DNA from: Rhizobium sp. CIAT894
Lineage (GTDB): Bacteria; Pseudomonadota; Alphaproteobacteria; Rhizobiales; Rhizobiaceae
Assembly: GCF_000172795.2 (NCBI RefSeq)
Contig: NZ_CP020947.1
Location: 1,553,001 to 1,617,000, forward strand
Direction of reading: 5' to 3'
DNA length: 64,000 nt
Positions 43,759 through 55,190 of this stretch are shown here, one piece after another (the stretch's first letter is position 1; the number at the start of each line of letters is the position of its first letter). A program made the position numbers and the translations under genes. The notes under the pieces are model-generated. The model was given only the letters and a program-made list of their open reading frames with translations. It made no database searches and was not told where the DNA came from.

Positions 43759-44445
43759 ATGGCGGACAAGGCATCTCAGGCGAGGATTCTCGCCGAAGGC
43801 AGGAAGAAGGAAGAGGCAGCCGATTTCGCGGCCGGCTTTGGCCGGCTTGCTGCCGAGATGCTGGAAAATGCGCGGGCAATGCCGGTGCATCCGCTGATGG
43901 CGCAACCCGCTGCAGCCTTTGCCGCCGCGACCGCGATCGGCTTCGGTTTGTCGACCCAGATGGCGGGCGCCTTTTTCGGCGCCTTCCAGAGCGCGCTGGA
44001 AACGACCGGCAAGCTCGCCGCCGCCCTCGACGATACGCCGCCGGATACGCTGGCGCCCGACGTCGAGATCCGGCCGGAGAATATTCGCCCGCCCGTCAAG
44101 GCTGACGCCAGGCCGGCGGCCGAGAAGAGGGCAGGGCCGAGGCTGACAGTCGTCAGGCCGGTCAGCGAGCCGGCGCCGGCAAACCAGCCGCAGCCCGCCG
44201 TCAAGGCCAAGCCGGTTGTACGGACCAGAAAGGCCGACGATCTCAAGCTGATCGCCGGCATCGGGCCGAAACTCGAGCAGGTGCTGAACGGCAAGGGCAT
44301 TCGCAGCTTCGCCGAGATTGCCGCCTGGAGCGACGAGGAAATCGTCAAGCTCGATGCCGAACTCGGTTTCAACGGCCGCATCGGCCGCGACGACTGGACT
44401 GGCCAGGCGAAAGTTCTGGCAGGACGGGGCCGTAGAAAGAAATGA
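43759..44445 (+). CDS. Accessory protein with NuoE-tail-like HhH domain
   Basis: A 228-residue protein starting two bases after the nuoF stop. Residues 1-100 include a glycine/alanine-rich, moderately hydrophobic helix region (AAFAAATAIGFGLSTQMAGAFFGAF) resembling phasin-like or membrane-associated helices. A proline/lysine-rich linker follows, then a C-terminal domain starting DDLKLIAGIGPKLE and ending GRDDWTGQAKVLAG that matches the NuoE extension nearly position for position. Not a standard complex I subunit; probably an accessory or assembly protein of the rhizobial complex. Confidence 0.75.
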   Translation: MADKASQARILAEGRKKEEAADFAAGFGRLAAEMLENARAMPVHPLMAQPAAAFAAATAIGFGLSTQMAGAFFGAFQSALETTGKLAAALDDTPPDTLAPDVEIRPENIRPPVKADARPAAEKRAGPRLTVVRPVSEPAPANQPQPAVKAKPVVRTRKADDLKLIAGIGPKLEQVLNGKGIRSFAEIAAWSDEEIVKLDAELGFNGRIGRDDWTGQAKVLAGRGRRKK

Positions 44446-44669
44446 ACTGTCCGGCCGGATCAATCGGCCGGAAATAAGGGCAGATCGGCGGACGGGCGGG
44501 GGCCTCAAGCTGCAGATGCCGGTGCGGGTTCCGGACCTGGAACGCGCGATAGAGAATTTGGGCGACATCCACTGTCGGCAGGACGAAAGATCCGGCTTGG
44601 CAATGAGACTGTTGCAAAAATAGGTTTGTTTGCCGTCATCAGGCAAACGGGAAACAGGACTGAGCGACG
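44446..44669. other. Intercistronic gap before nuoG
   Basis: A 224-base gap, unusually long inside this operon. It holds no supported ORF. CGGCCGG-type short repeats flank 44452-44472 (GGCCGGATCAATCGGCC can form a small hairpin). It may contain a processing site or an internal promoter; none is evident. Confidence 0.4.
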
Positions 44670-46751
44670 ATGGCAAAACTGAAGATTGACGGCAACGAGA
44701 TCGAAGTTCCGGATCATTTCACGCTGTTGCAGGCGTGCGAGGATGCCGGCGCCGAGGTTCCGCGCTTCTGCTTCCACGAGCGCCTGTCGGTTGCCGGCAA
44801 CTGCCGCATGTGCCTTGTCGAAGTGAAGGGCGGCCCGCCGAAGCCGCAGGCTTCCTGCGCCATGAGCGTACGCGACATCCGCGGCGGCCCGAACGGCGAA
44901 CTGCCCGAGGTCTTCACCAACACCCCGATGGTCAAGAAGGCCCGCGAAGGTGTGATGGAATTCCTGCTGATCAACCATCCGCTCGATTGCCCGATCTGCG
45001 ACCAGGGCGGCGAATGCGACCTGCAGGACCAGGCGATGGCCTTCGGCATCGACACCTCGCGCTATCAGGAAGACAAGCGCGCCGTCGAAGACAAATATAT
45101 CGGCCCGCTGGTCAAGACGGTGATGAACCGCTGCATCCACTGCACGCGCTGCGTCCGCTTCACCACCGAAGTCGCCGGCATTTCCGAACTCGGCCTGATC
45201 GGCCGCGGCGAGGATGCCGAAATCACCACCTATCTCGAGCAGGCGATGACCTCCGAGCTGCAGGGCAACGTCGTCGACCTTTGCCCGGTCGGCGCGCTCA
45301 CCTCCAAGCCCTTCGCCTTCACCGCCCGTCCGTGGGAATTGAACAAGACCGAATCGATCGACGTCATGGATGCCGTCGGTTCGGCGATCCGTGTCGACAC
45401 CCGCGGCCGTGAGGTCATGCGCGTCCTGCCGCGTGTCAACGAGGCGATCAACGAAGAGTGGATTTCCGACAAGAGCCGTTTCATCTGGGACGGCCTGAAG
45501 ACCCAGCGCCTCGACCGGCCTTATGTCCGCCGCGACGGCCGCCTGCAGCCGGCGACCTGGGCCGAAGCCTTCGGCGCGATCAAGGCCGCCGTCGGCGCCA
45601 CCTCGGGTGACAAGATCGGTGCGATCGCGGGCGACCTCGCTTCGGTCGAGGAAATGTATGCGCTCTCCGAACTGGTGAAGTCGCTGGGATCGACCAATCT
45701 CGACTGTCGCCAGGATGGGACGGCACTCGATCCGTCGCTCGGCCGCGCCAGCTACCTCTTCAACCCGACGATATCAGGCATCGACCAGGCCGACGCGCTG
45801 CTGATTATCGGCGCCAATCCGCGCTTCGAGGCGGCGATCCTCAACGCCCGCATCCGCAAGCGCTGGCGCCGCGGCAAGTTCCCGATCGGCGTGATCGGCG
45901 AGCCGGGCGAACTGCGTTACAGCTATGATTACCTCGGCAGCGGTCCCGACACGCTGAAGGATCTGGTCGATGGCGGCCACGCCTTCGCCGACGTCTTGAA
46001 GAACGCCGCCAAGCCGATGATCATCATCGGCCAGGGCGCGCTGTCGCGCACCGATGGCGCCGGCGTTCTCGCCAGTGCCGCCAAGCTTGCCGGTTCGGTC
46101 GGCGCTGTTGCCGAAGGCTGGAACGGCTTTGCCGTCCTTCATACCGCAGCGTCCCGCGTCGGCGGCCTCGACCTCGGCTTCGTGCCGGGTGCTGCGGGCG
46201 TCAACGCCGCCGAAATGCTGACGGCAATGGATGTGCTCTTCCTGCTCGGTGCCGACGAACTCGACTTCACCGCCAAGAAGGCCAAGCTCACCGTCTATAT
46301 CGGTTCGCACGGCGATAACGGCGCGCACCATGCCGACGTCATCCTGCCGGCCGCAGCCTATACCGAAAAGTCCGGCACCTGGGTCAACACCGAAGGCCGC
46401 GTCCAGATGGGCAGCCGCGCAGGCTTTGCGCCGGGTGACGCCCGCGAGGACTGGGCAATCATCCGCGCCCTTTCCGACGTGCTCGGCAAGAAGCTTCCCT
46501 TCGATTCGCTGAGCGAATTGCGCGTCCGGCTCTATGCCGCTTTCCCGCATTTCGCCGCCATCGACGAGATCGCCGAAACCGATAGCGCCCAAATTGCCGC
46601 AGTCGCGAAAAAAGCCGGCAAGATGAACAAGTCAGGGTTTGCGTCGCCGGTGAAAGACTTCTATTTGACGAACCCGATCGCGCGCGCCTCGGCTGTCATG
46701 GCCGAGTGCTCGGCATTGGCCCGCAACAACTTCAAAGTCGCGGCAGAGTAA
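44670..46751 (+). CDS. nuoG: NADH-quinone oxidoreductase subunit G
   Basis: A 693-residue large subunit (75 kDa type). The N-terminal ferredoxin domain binds N1b (CFHERLSVAGNCRMCLV), followed by His-Cys3 ligands of N5 (HPLDCPICDQGGECDLQD) and N4 ligands (NRCIHCTRCVRF). The rest is the molybdopterin-oxidoreductase-like domain, which has lost its cofactor in this family. It lies 224 bases after the accessory gene and 12 bases before nuoH. Confidence 0.97.
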   Translation: MAKLKIDGNEIEVPDHFTLLQACEDAGAEVPRFCFHERLSVAGNCRMCLVEVKGGPPKPQASCAMSVRDIRGGPNGELPEVFTNTPMVKKAREGVMEFLLINHPLDCPICDQGGECDLQDQAMAFGIDTSRYQEDKRAVEDKYIGPLVKTVMNRCIHCTRCVRFTTEVAGISELGLIGRGEDAEITTYLEQAMTSELQGNVVDLCPVGALTSKPFAFTARPWELNKTESIDVMDAVGSAIRVDTRGREVMRVLPRVNEAINEEWISDKSRFIWDGLKTQRLDRPYVRRDGRLQPATWAEAFGAIKAAVGATSGDKIGAIAGDLASVEEMYALSELVKSLGSTNLDCRQDGTALDPSLGRASYLFNPTISGIDQADALLIIGANPRFEAAILNARIRKRWRRGKFPIGVIGEPGELRYSYDYLGSGPDTLKDLVDGGHAFADVLKNAAKPMIIIGQGALSRTDGAGVLASAAKLAGSVGAVAEGWNGFAVLHTAASRVGGLDLGFVPGAAGVNAAEMLTAMDVLFLLGADELDFTAKKAKLTVYIGSHGDNGAHHADVILPAAAYTEKSGTWVNTEGRVQMGSRAGFAPGDAREDWAIIRALSDVLGKKLPFDSLSELRVRLYAAFPHFAAIDEIAETDSAQIAAVAKKAGKMNKSGFASPVKDFYLTNPIARASAVMAECSALARNNFKVAAE

Positions 46752-46763
46752 GGGCAGGGGACT

Positions 46764-47807
46764 ATGGATTCTTTCTTTTCGACCTATGTCTGGCCGGCGA
46801 TCATCATGATCGGTCAGTCGCTGCTGCTTCTCGTTTGCCTGCTCGTCTTCATCGCCTACGTGCTGCTCGCCGACCGCAAAATCTGGGCGGCCGTGCAGTT
46901 GCGCCGCGGCCCGAACGTCGTCGGCCCCTTCGGCCTGTTCCAGTCCTTTGCCGACCTTCTGAAGTTCGTCTTCAAGGAGCCTATCATTCCGGCCGGCGCC
47001 AACAAGGCGGTGTTCCTGCTGGCCCCGCTGGTAACCGTGCTGCTGGCGCTGTCCACCTGGGCGGTGGTGCCGCTCGCCGACGGATGGGTGATCGCCAACA
47101 TCAATGTCGGCATCCTCTATATCTTCGCGATCTCCTCGCTTGAGGTCTACGGCATCATCATGGGCGGCTGGGCTTCGAATTCGAAGTATCCGTTCCTCGG
47201 TGCGCTGCGCTCGGCGGCGCAGATGGTCTCCTATGAAGTCTCGATCGGCTTCGTCATCGTCACCGTGCTTCTCTGCGTCGGTTCGCTGAACCTGACCGAT
47301 ATCGTCAATGCCCAGCATACCGGCCTCGGCACCATGCTCGGCCTGCCGGCGTCGTTCCTCGACTGGCACTGGCTGTCGCTGTTCCCGATGTTCATCATCT
47401 TCTTCATTTCGGCGCTTGCCGAGACGAACCGTCCGCCGTTCGACCTTCCGGAAGCCGAATCGGAACTCGTCGCCGGCTTCATGGTCGAATATGGCTCCTC
47501 GCCATACATGATGTTCATGCTCGGCGAATATGCGGCCGTCTGCCTGATGTGCTCGCTGACGACGATCCTGTTCCTCGGCGGCTGGCTGCCTCCGGTCGAT
47601 ATCTGGATCCTCAACTGGGTTCCCGGCATCATCTGGTTCATGCTGAAGGCCTGCTTCGTGTTCTTCATGTTCGCGATGGTCAAGGCTTTCGTCCCGCGCT
47701 ACCGCTACGACCAGCTCATGCGCCTCGGCTGGAAGGTCTTCCTGCCGCTGTCGCTCGCCATGGTCATCATCGTTGCATTCGTGCTGAAGCTGATGGGTTG
47801 GGCATGA
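46764..47807 (+). CDS. nuoH: NADH-quinone oxidoreductase subunit H
   Basis: A 347-residue membrane subunit with eight membrane segments that links the quinone site to the proton pumps. Signatures are [21 protein letters not shown] near the N-terminus and [23 protein letters not shown] in the middle; the latter contains the conserved acidic residues of the E-channel. Its start follows AGGGGA. Confidence 0.97.
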
Positions 47808-47847
47808 TGATGCCAGCTCTCGTTTCCGGCAAAATTGGAGGTTGAAG

Positions 47848-48339
47848 ATGGGAAGCTTGTCCAGCTCCATCAGCTCGCTATTCCTCAAGGAATTCTTCGG
47901 CGCGTTCTTTCTGTCGATGCGCTATTTCTTCCGCCAGAAGGCGACGATCAACTATCCCTTCGAAAAGGGTCCGGTCTCCCCGCGCTTCCGCGGCGAGCAC
48001 GCGCTGCGCCGTTATCCGAACGGCGAGGAACGCTGCATCGCCTGCAAGCTCTGCGAGGCGATCTGTCCTGCCCAGGCGATCACCATCGAGGCCGGTCCGC
48101 GCCGCAACGACGGCACGCGCCGCACGGTGCGCTACGACATCGACATGGTGAAGTGCATCTATTGCGGCTTCTGCCAGGAAGCCTGCCCGGTCGACGCGAT
48201 CGTCGAAGGCCCGAATTTCGAATTTGCGACGGAAACCCGCGAAGAGCTCTATTTCGACAAGGCGCGCCTTCTCGATAACGGCGACCGGTGGGAGCGCGAA
48301 ATCGCCCGCAACATCGCGATCGATTCGCCGTACCGCTGA
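47848..48339 (+). CDS. nuoI: NADH-quinone oxidoreductase subunit I
   Basis: A 163-residue ferredoxin-like subunit with two 4Fe-4S clusters (N6a and N6b): [15 protein letters not shown] and [15 protein letters not shown]. An amphipathic N-terminal helix anchors it to the membrane arm. GGAGG seven bases before the ATG at 47848 fixes the start. A bulged hairpin (CCGCGATGGAGC with GCTCCCGTCGCGG, 48355-48385) lies between it and nuoJ. Confidence 0.97.
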
Positions 48340-48480
48340 TTGGGTTTTGAGATGCCGCGATGGAGCTCTGCTGCTCCCGTCGCGGTCAATATGCACAGGA
48401 GCTTTGCCGGTCAGCCGCGCAAGGCTCTATCGGGCAGAAAAACTCCCGGCTGCCCGGGGGAAGATGAAAAAGGCACCAAC

Positions 48481-49095
48481 ATGGGTCTGCAGGCTCTATT
48501 TTTCTATCTTTTCGCCTTTGTCGCGATAGCGTCGGCGTTCATGGTCATCTGGGCAAAGAACCCGGTTCACTCGGTTCTGTTCCTGATCCTGGTGTTCTTC
48601 AACGCGGCCGGCCTCTTCCTGCTGGCGGGTGCCGAATTCCTGGCAATGATCCTGCTCGTCGTCTATGTCGGCGCCGTTGCCGTTCTCTTCCTCTTCGTGG
48701 TGATGATGCTCGACATCGACTTCACCGAATTGCGGGCAGGGGTTCTCGAATATGCGCCGATCGGCGGGCTGATCGGGATCATTCTCGCCGCCGAGCTGAT
48801 CGTCGTCATCGGCGGTAGCGTCATCTCGCCTGAGATCGCCAAGTCGGTCGCCATGCCGATCCCTGCGCTGACCGAACGCACCAATACCGCCGCCCTCGGC
48901 GACGTGCTCTATACCAACTACGTCTATTTCTTCGAGATCGCCGGTCTGGTGCTGCTGGTCGCGATGATCGGCGCGATCGTGCTGACGCTCCGGCACCGCA
49001 CCAATATCAAGCGGCAGAATATCCCGAGGCAGGTTGCCCGCACGCCCGCCACCGCCGTCGAGGTGGTTTCGGTCAAGCCCGGGCAGGGCGTCTAA
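48481..49095 (+). CDS. nuoJ: NADH-quinone oxidoreductase subunit J
   Basis: A 204-residue membrane subunit with five membrane segments. The conserved third segment ([23 protein letters not shown]) contains the pi-bulge region that shifts during coupling. The ATG at 48481 fits the family start; the frame upstream to 48340 is intercistronic sequence, 141 bases after nuoI, longer than most gaps in this operon. Confidence 0.95.
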   Translation: MGLQALFFYLFAFVAIASAFMVIWAKNPVHSVLFLILVFFNAAGLFLLAGAEFLAMILLVVYVGAVAVLFLFVVMMLDIDFTELRAGVLEYAPIGGLIGIILAAELIVVIGGSVISPEIAKSVAMPIPALTERTNTAALGDVLYTNYVYFFEIAGLVLLVAMIGAIVLTLRHRTNIKRQNIPRQVARTPATAVEVVSVKPGQGV

Positions 49096-49117
49096 GGCAG
49101 GTCAAGGAACAAAGAAC

Positions 49118-49426
49118 ATGGTCATCGGACTTTCCCACTACCTGACGGTCAGCGCCATCCTCTTCACGCTCGGCGTCTTCGGCATCTTCCTGAACCGGAA
49201 GAACGTCATCGTCATCCTGATGTCGGTCGAACTGATTCTGCTTGCCGTCAACATCAACATGGTCGCCTTCTCCCACTTCCTGAACGACATCGTCGGCCAG
49301 GTCTTCGCGCTGTTCATTCTGACGGTGGCGGCTGCCGAAGCGGCGATCGGTCTTGCAATTCTCGTTGTCTTCTACCGCAACCGCGGCTCGATCGCGGTCG
49401 AAGACGTCAATATGATGAAGGGCTGA
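49118..49426 (+). CDS. nuoK: NADH-quinone oxidoreductase subunit K
   Basis: A 102-residue subunit with three membrane segments, the MrpC homologue. The two conserved buried glutamates fall in [10 protein letters not shown] and [10 protein letters not shown]. It is the normal length for the family and lies seven bases before nuoL. Confidence 0.96.
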   Translation: MVIGLSHYLTVSAILFTLGVFGIFLNRKNVIVILMSVELILLAVNINMVAFSHFLNDIVGQVFALFILTVAAAEAAIGLAILVVFYRNRGSIAVEDVNMMKG

Positions 49427-49433
49427 GTGGCTC

Positions 49434-51433
<2,000 letters not shown>

Positions 51434-51434
<1 letters not shown>

Positions 51435-52945
51435 TGACCGATTGGCCTATTCTTTCAACGGTCACCTTCCTGCCGCTCGCCGGCGTGGTGCTCCTGCTCT
51501 TGATGAATGGCGACAGCGAAACCGGCCGGAAGAACGTGCTGGGAATCTCGCTGATCACCACCGTCTTCACCTTCATCGTCTCGCTCGTCATCTGGATCGG
51601 CTTCGACAATGCCAATCCGGGCTTCCAGATGGTCGAAAAGCATGACTGGCTCGGCACCGGCATCGGTTACCACGTCGGCGTCGACGGCATCTCCATGCTG
51701 TTCGTCATCCTGACGACCTTCCTCATGCCCTTCTGCGTGCTGGCCAGCTGGCTCTCGATCGAGAAGCGCCTGAAGGAATACATGGTCGCCTTCCTCATCC
51801 TCGAAACGATGATGATCGGCGTCTTCGTCTCGCTCGATATCGTGCTCTTCTACGTCTTCTTCGAGGCGGGCCTCATTCCGATGTTCCTGATCATCGGCGT
51901 CTGGGGCGGCAAGGACCGCGTCTATGCGAGCTACAAGTTCTTCCTCTATACGCTGCTCGGCTCGGTGCTGATGCTGCTCGCCATCATGGCGATGTACTGG
52001 CAGGCCGGCACGACCGACATCACTGCGCTGCTTGCCTACAAGTTCCCGCCGGCGCTGCAGACCTGGTTATGGCTCGCCTTCTTCGCATCGTTTGCCGTGA
52101 AGATGCCGATGTGGCCGGTTCATACCTGGCTTCCGGATGCGCACGTTCAGGCGCCGACGGCAGGCTCGGTGATTCTGGCTGGCGTGCTCCTGAAGCTCGG
52201 CGGCTACGGCCTCATCCGCTTCTCGCTCGGCATGTTCCCTGTGGCGTCCGATTATTTCGCGCCGCTCGTCTTCGCCATGTCTGTCATCGCTATCATCTAC
52301 ACCTCGCTGGTGGCGATGATGCAGGACGATATCAAGAAGCTGATCGCCTATTCATCGGTGGCGCACATGGGCTACGTGACCATGGGCATTTTTGCCGCCA
52401 ACATGCAGGGTGTCCAGGGTTCGATCTTCCAGATGCTGTCGCACGGCATCGTCTCCGGCGCGCTCTTCCTCTGCGTGGGTGTCGTCTACGACCGCACCCA
52501 CACCCGCGAGATCAACGCCTATGGCGGCCTCGTCAACAACATGCCGAAATATGCCGTCGCGATGATGGTCTTCACCATGGCCAATGTCGGGCTTCCCGGC
52601 ACGTCGGGCTTCATTGGCGAATTCCTGACGCTGATGGGTGTTTTCCGGGTCAATACCTGGGTCGCGCTCTTTGCCGCCACCGGTGTCATCCTCTCGGCCG
52701 CCTACGCACTCTGGCTCTATCGCCGGGTGATCTTCGGCGCGCTGGAGAAGGAAAAGCTGAAGGCGCTGCTCGATCTTTCGCCACGTGAACAGCTGATCCT
52801 CTATCCGCTGGTCGCACTGACCATCTTCTTCGGCGTTTACCCGGCTCCGGTCTTCGATGCGACGGCCGCCTCGGTGGATCTGCTGGTCAACAACTACACG
52901 GCCGCCGTGCACGCAGCGCAGAATATTGCGCTGTCTATGAATTGA
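51434..52945 (+). CDS. nuoM: NADH-quinone oxidoreductase subunit M
   Basis: A 503-residue antiporter-like proton-pumping subunit with 14 membrane segments. Signatures are [18 protein letters not shown] (key Glu), [28 protein letters not shown] (key Lys) and [17 protein letters not shown]. It is translationally coupled to nuoL by a one-base overlap. Confidence 0.97.
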
Positions 52946-52963
52946 TGACGGGACTTATCGGAC

Positions 52964-54409
52964 ATGACCGCTGAAACAATTCTCCTCAGTCTGCATCTTT
53001 CCGCGCCGGAGCTCATCCTCGCGGTCGGCGCCCTTGTCCTGTTGATGGTCGGCGTCTTCTCAGGCGAGCGGTCGGGCCTTGTCGTCACCGGCCTCACCAT
53101 CGTCCTACTGCTGGCCTCCGGCCTGTGGCTGCTCTTCGTGCCCGCGGAAGGTCTTGCCTATGGCGGCGTCTATATGGCCGACGGCTTCTCCCGCTTCATG
53201 AAGCTGGTGGCGCTCATCGGTTCGCTGGTCGCCCTGTTCATGACGATGGGCCACGCTCGCGAGAACCAGCTCGACAAGTTCGAGTTCCCGGTTCTGCTGG
53301 TGCTGGCGACCCTCGGCATCCTGCTGATGATCTCGGCCAACGACCTGATCTCGCTCTATCTCGCGCTGGAACTGCAGTCGCTGGCGCTCTATGTCGTCGC
53401 CGCGATCAACCGCGACAGCCTGAAGTCGACCGAAGCCGGCCTGAAATATTTCGTCCTCGGCGCGCTGTCCTCCGGCATGCTGCTCTACGGCATGTCGCTG
53501 GTCTACGGCTTCACCGGCCACACCCACTTCTCCGAGATCGCCCAGGCGCTTTCGGTCGAGGGCGCGCGTTCGCTCGGCCTGATCTTCGGCCTGGTCTTCA
53601 TCCTCGCCGGCATCGCCTTCAAGATCTCCGCCGTTCCCTTCCACATGTGGACGCCTGATGTTTATGAAGGCGCGCCGACGCCCGTCACCGCCTTCCTGGC
53701 CGCAGCCCCCAAGGTTGCCGCCATGGCGATGATGACCCGCATCGTCATCACTGCCTTCCAGCCGGTTCTCGCCGACTGGCAGCAGGTCGTGGTCTTCATC
53801 TCGATCGCCTCGATGCTGCTCGGCTCGTTCGCCGCAATCGGCCAGAAAAACATCAAGCGACTGATGGCCTATTCGTCGATCGGTCACATGGGCTATGCGC
53901 TGGTCGGCCTTGCCGCCGGCAACCAGACCGGTGTTTCCGGCGTCATGCTTTACATGGTCATCTATATGGTCATGACCCTCGGCACCTTCGCGATCATCAT
54001 GTCGATGCGCCGCAAGGACGGCACCGTCGTCGAAAACGTCGACGATCTCGCCGGCCTCTCCACGACCAGCCCGTTCATGGCCGTGGTGCTGACGGCGCTG
54101 ATGTTCTCGCTCGCCGGCATCCCGCCGCTGGCAGGCTTCTTTGCCAAGTACTTCGTTTTCGTCGCTGCTATCGAAGCCAAGCTTTATGCGCTCGCCATCA
54201 TCGGCGTTCTCGCCTCGGTCGTCGGCGCCTACTACTATCTGCGCGTCATCAAGCTGATGTGGTTCGATGAGGCGACCGGCGAATTCGCCCGGGTTTCCGG
54301 CGCGCTGCGTCTGGTCTTCGGTCTCTCCGGCCTCTTCGTCACCGCCTATGTCCTTATCGGCGGCCCGATCGGCGGTGCGGCAGAGCTTGCCGCCGCGACG
54401 CTGTTTTAA
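52964..54409 (+). CDS. nuoN: NADH-quinone oxidoreductase subunit N
   Basis: A 481-residue antiporter-like proton-pumping subunit with 14 membrane segments. Signatures are [20 protein letters not shown] (key Glu), [29 protein letters not shown] (key Lys) and [18 protein letters not shown]. It is the last nuo gene; its stop codon overlaps the birA start by one base, so birA is probably cotranscribed. Confidence 0.97.
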   Translation: MTAETILLSLHLSAPELILAVGALVLLMVGVFSGERSGLVVTGLTIVLLLASGLWLLFVPAEGLAYGGVYMADGFSRFMKLVALIGSLVALFMTMGHARENQLDKFEFPVLLVLATLGILLMISANDLISLYLALELQSLALYVVAAINRDSLKSTEAGLKYFVLGALSSGMLLYGMSLVYGFTGHTHFSEIAQALSVEGARSLGLIFGLVFILAGIAFKISAVPFHMWTPDVYEGAPTPVTAFLAAAPKVAAMAMMTRIVITAFQPVLADWQQVVVFISIASMLLGSFAAIGQKNIKRLMAYSSIGHMGYALVGLAAGNQTGVSGVMLYMVIYMVMTLGTFAIIMSMRRKDGTVVENVDDLAGLSTTSPFMAVVLTALMFSLAGIPPLAGFFAKYFVFVAAIEAKLYALAIIGVLASVVGAYYYLRVIKLMWFDEATGEFARVSGALRLVFGLSGLFVTAYVLIGGPIGGAAELAAATLF

Positions 54410-55173
54410 TGGCTTCCGACGGACGGCGCCGGATATCGCTCGGCGATTTCAGGCACGATGCTCTGTCGGAAACATCGTCCACCAATAACGAATGCCTTGC
54501 CCGGGCCCGGGCAGGCGATGGCGGCAATCTCTGGGTAACCGCCGAACGACAGACCGGCGGCCGCGGCCGCCGCGGCAGGCTTTGGGTTTCCGAACGCGGC
54601 AATCTTTACGCCTCTCTTCTGCTGATCGACCCGGCACCGATGGAGCGCCTCAGCTCTCTGCCGCTCGCAATCGCAGTTGCCGTGCACCAAGCGATCCGCC
54701 GGGTGCTGCCGCTGGGCGCCGAGCCGCTCGAGGTCAAATGGCCCAACGATATCCTCATCGGCCGAAAGAAGACCTGCGGCATCCTCGTCGAAGGCGAAAG
54801 GCTGGCGGACGGCCGCTACGCGCTGATCGTCGGCATCGGCATCAATGTCTCGGTCATGCCGGATAATCCGCTCTACCCTGCCACTTGCCTGCGTCAGCAG
54901 GGAAGTACGGCCTCTCCGGAGGAGCTCTTCGCCCATCTCTTCGCGGAGATGGCGGAAGTGCTTGAAATATGGGATCAGGGCCGCGGCATCGGCGAGATCA
55001 CTGCGCTCTGGCGCGCGATCGCCTGCGGCATCGGCGAAAAGATCACGGTGAATTTGCCGGACCGATCGATTTCCGGCCAATTCGCCGGAATTGATGATAA
55101 TGGCTTGTTGATGCTCGATACCGGCACTGGCAGGATGATGCCCATTGCTGCCGGTGATGTGTTTTTTGGATAG
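54409..55173 (+). CDS. birA: Biotin--[acetyl-CoA-carboxylase] ligase BirA
   Basis: A 254-residue biotin protein ligase that attaches biotin to the AccB carrier protein. The catalytic loop is GGRGRRGRLWVS, followed by KWPNDILIG with the conserved Lys and Asp, and KTCGILVEGE. It lacks the N-terminal DNA-binding domain of E. coli BirA, so it is an enzyme only, not the bio repressor. The start overlaps the nuoN stop; rnj follows 17 bases after it. Confidence 0.93.
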   Translation: MASDGRRRISLGDFRHDALSETSSTNNECLARARAGDGGNLWVTAERQTGGRGRRGRLWVSERGNLYASLLLIDPAPMERLSSLPLAIAVAVHQAIRRVLPLGAEPLEVKWPNDILIGRKKTCGILVEGERLADGRYALIVGIGINVSVMPDNPLYPATCLRQQGSTASPEELFAHLFAEMAEVLEIWDQGRGIGEITALWRAIACGIGEKITVNLPDRSISGQFAGIDDNGLLMLDTGTGRMMPIAAGDVFFG

Positions 55174-55190
55174 CGGAAAAAACGAAAATT

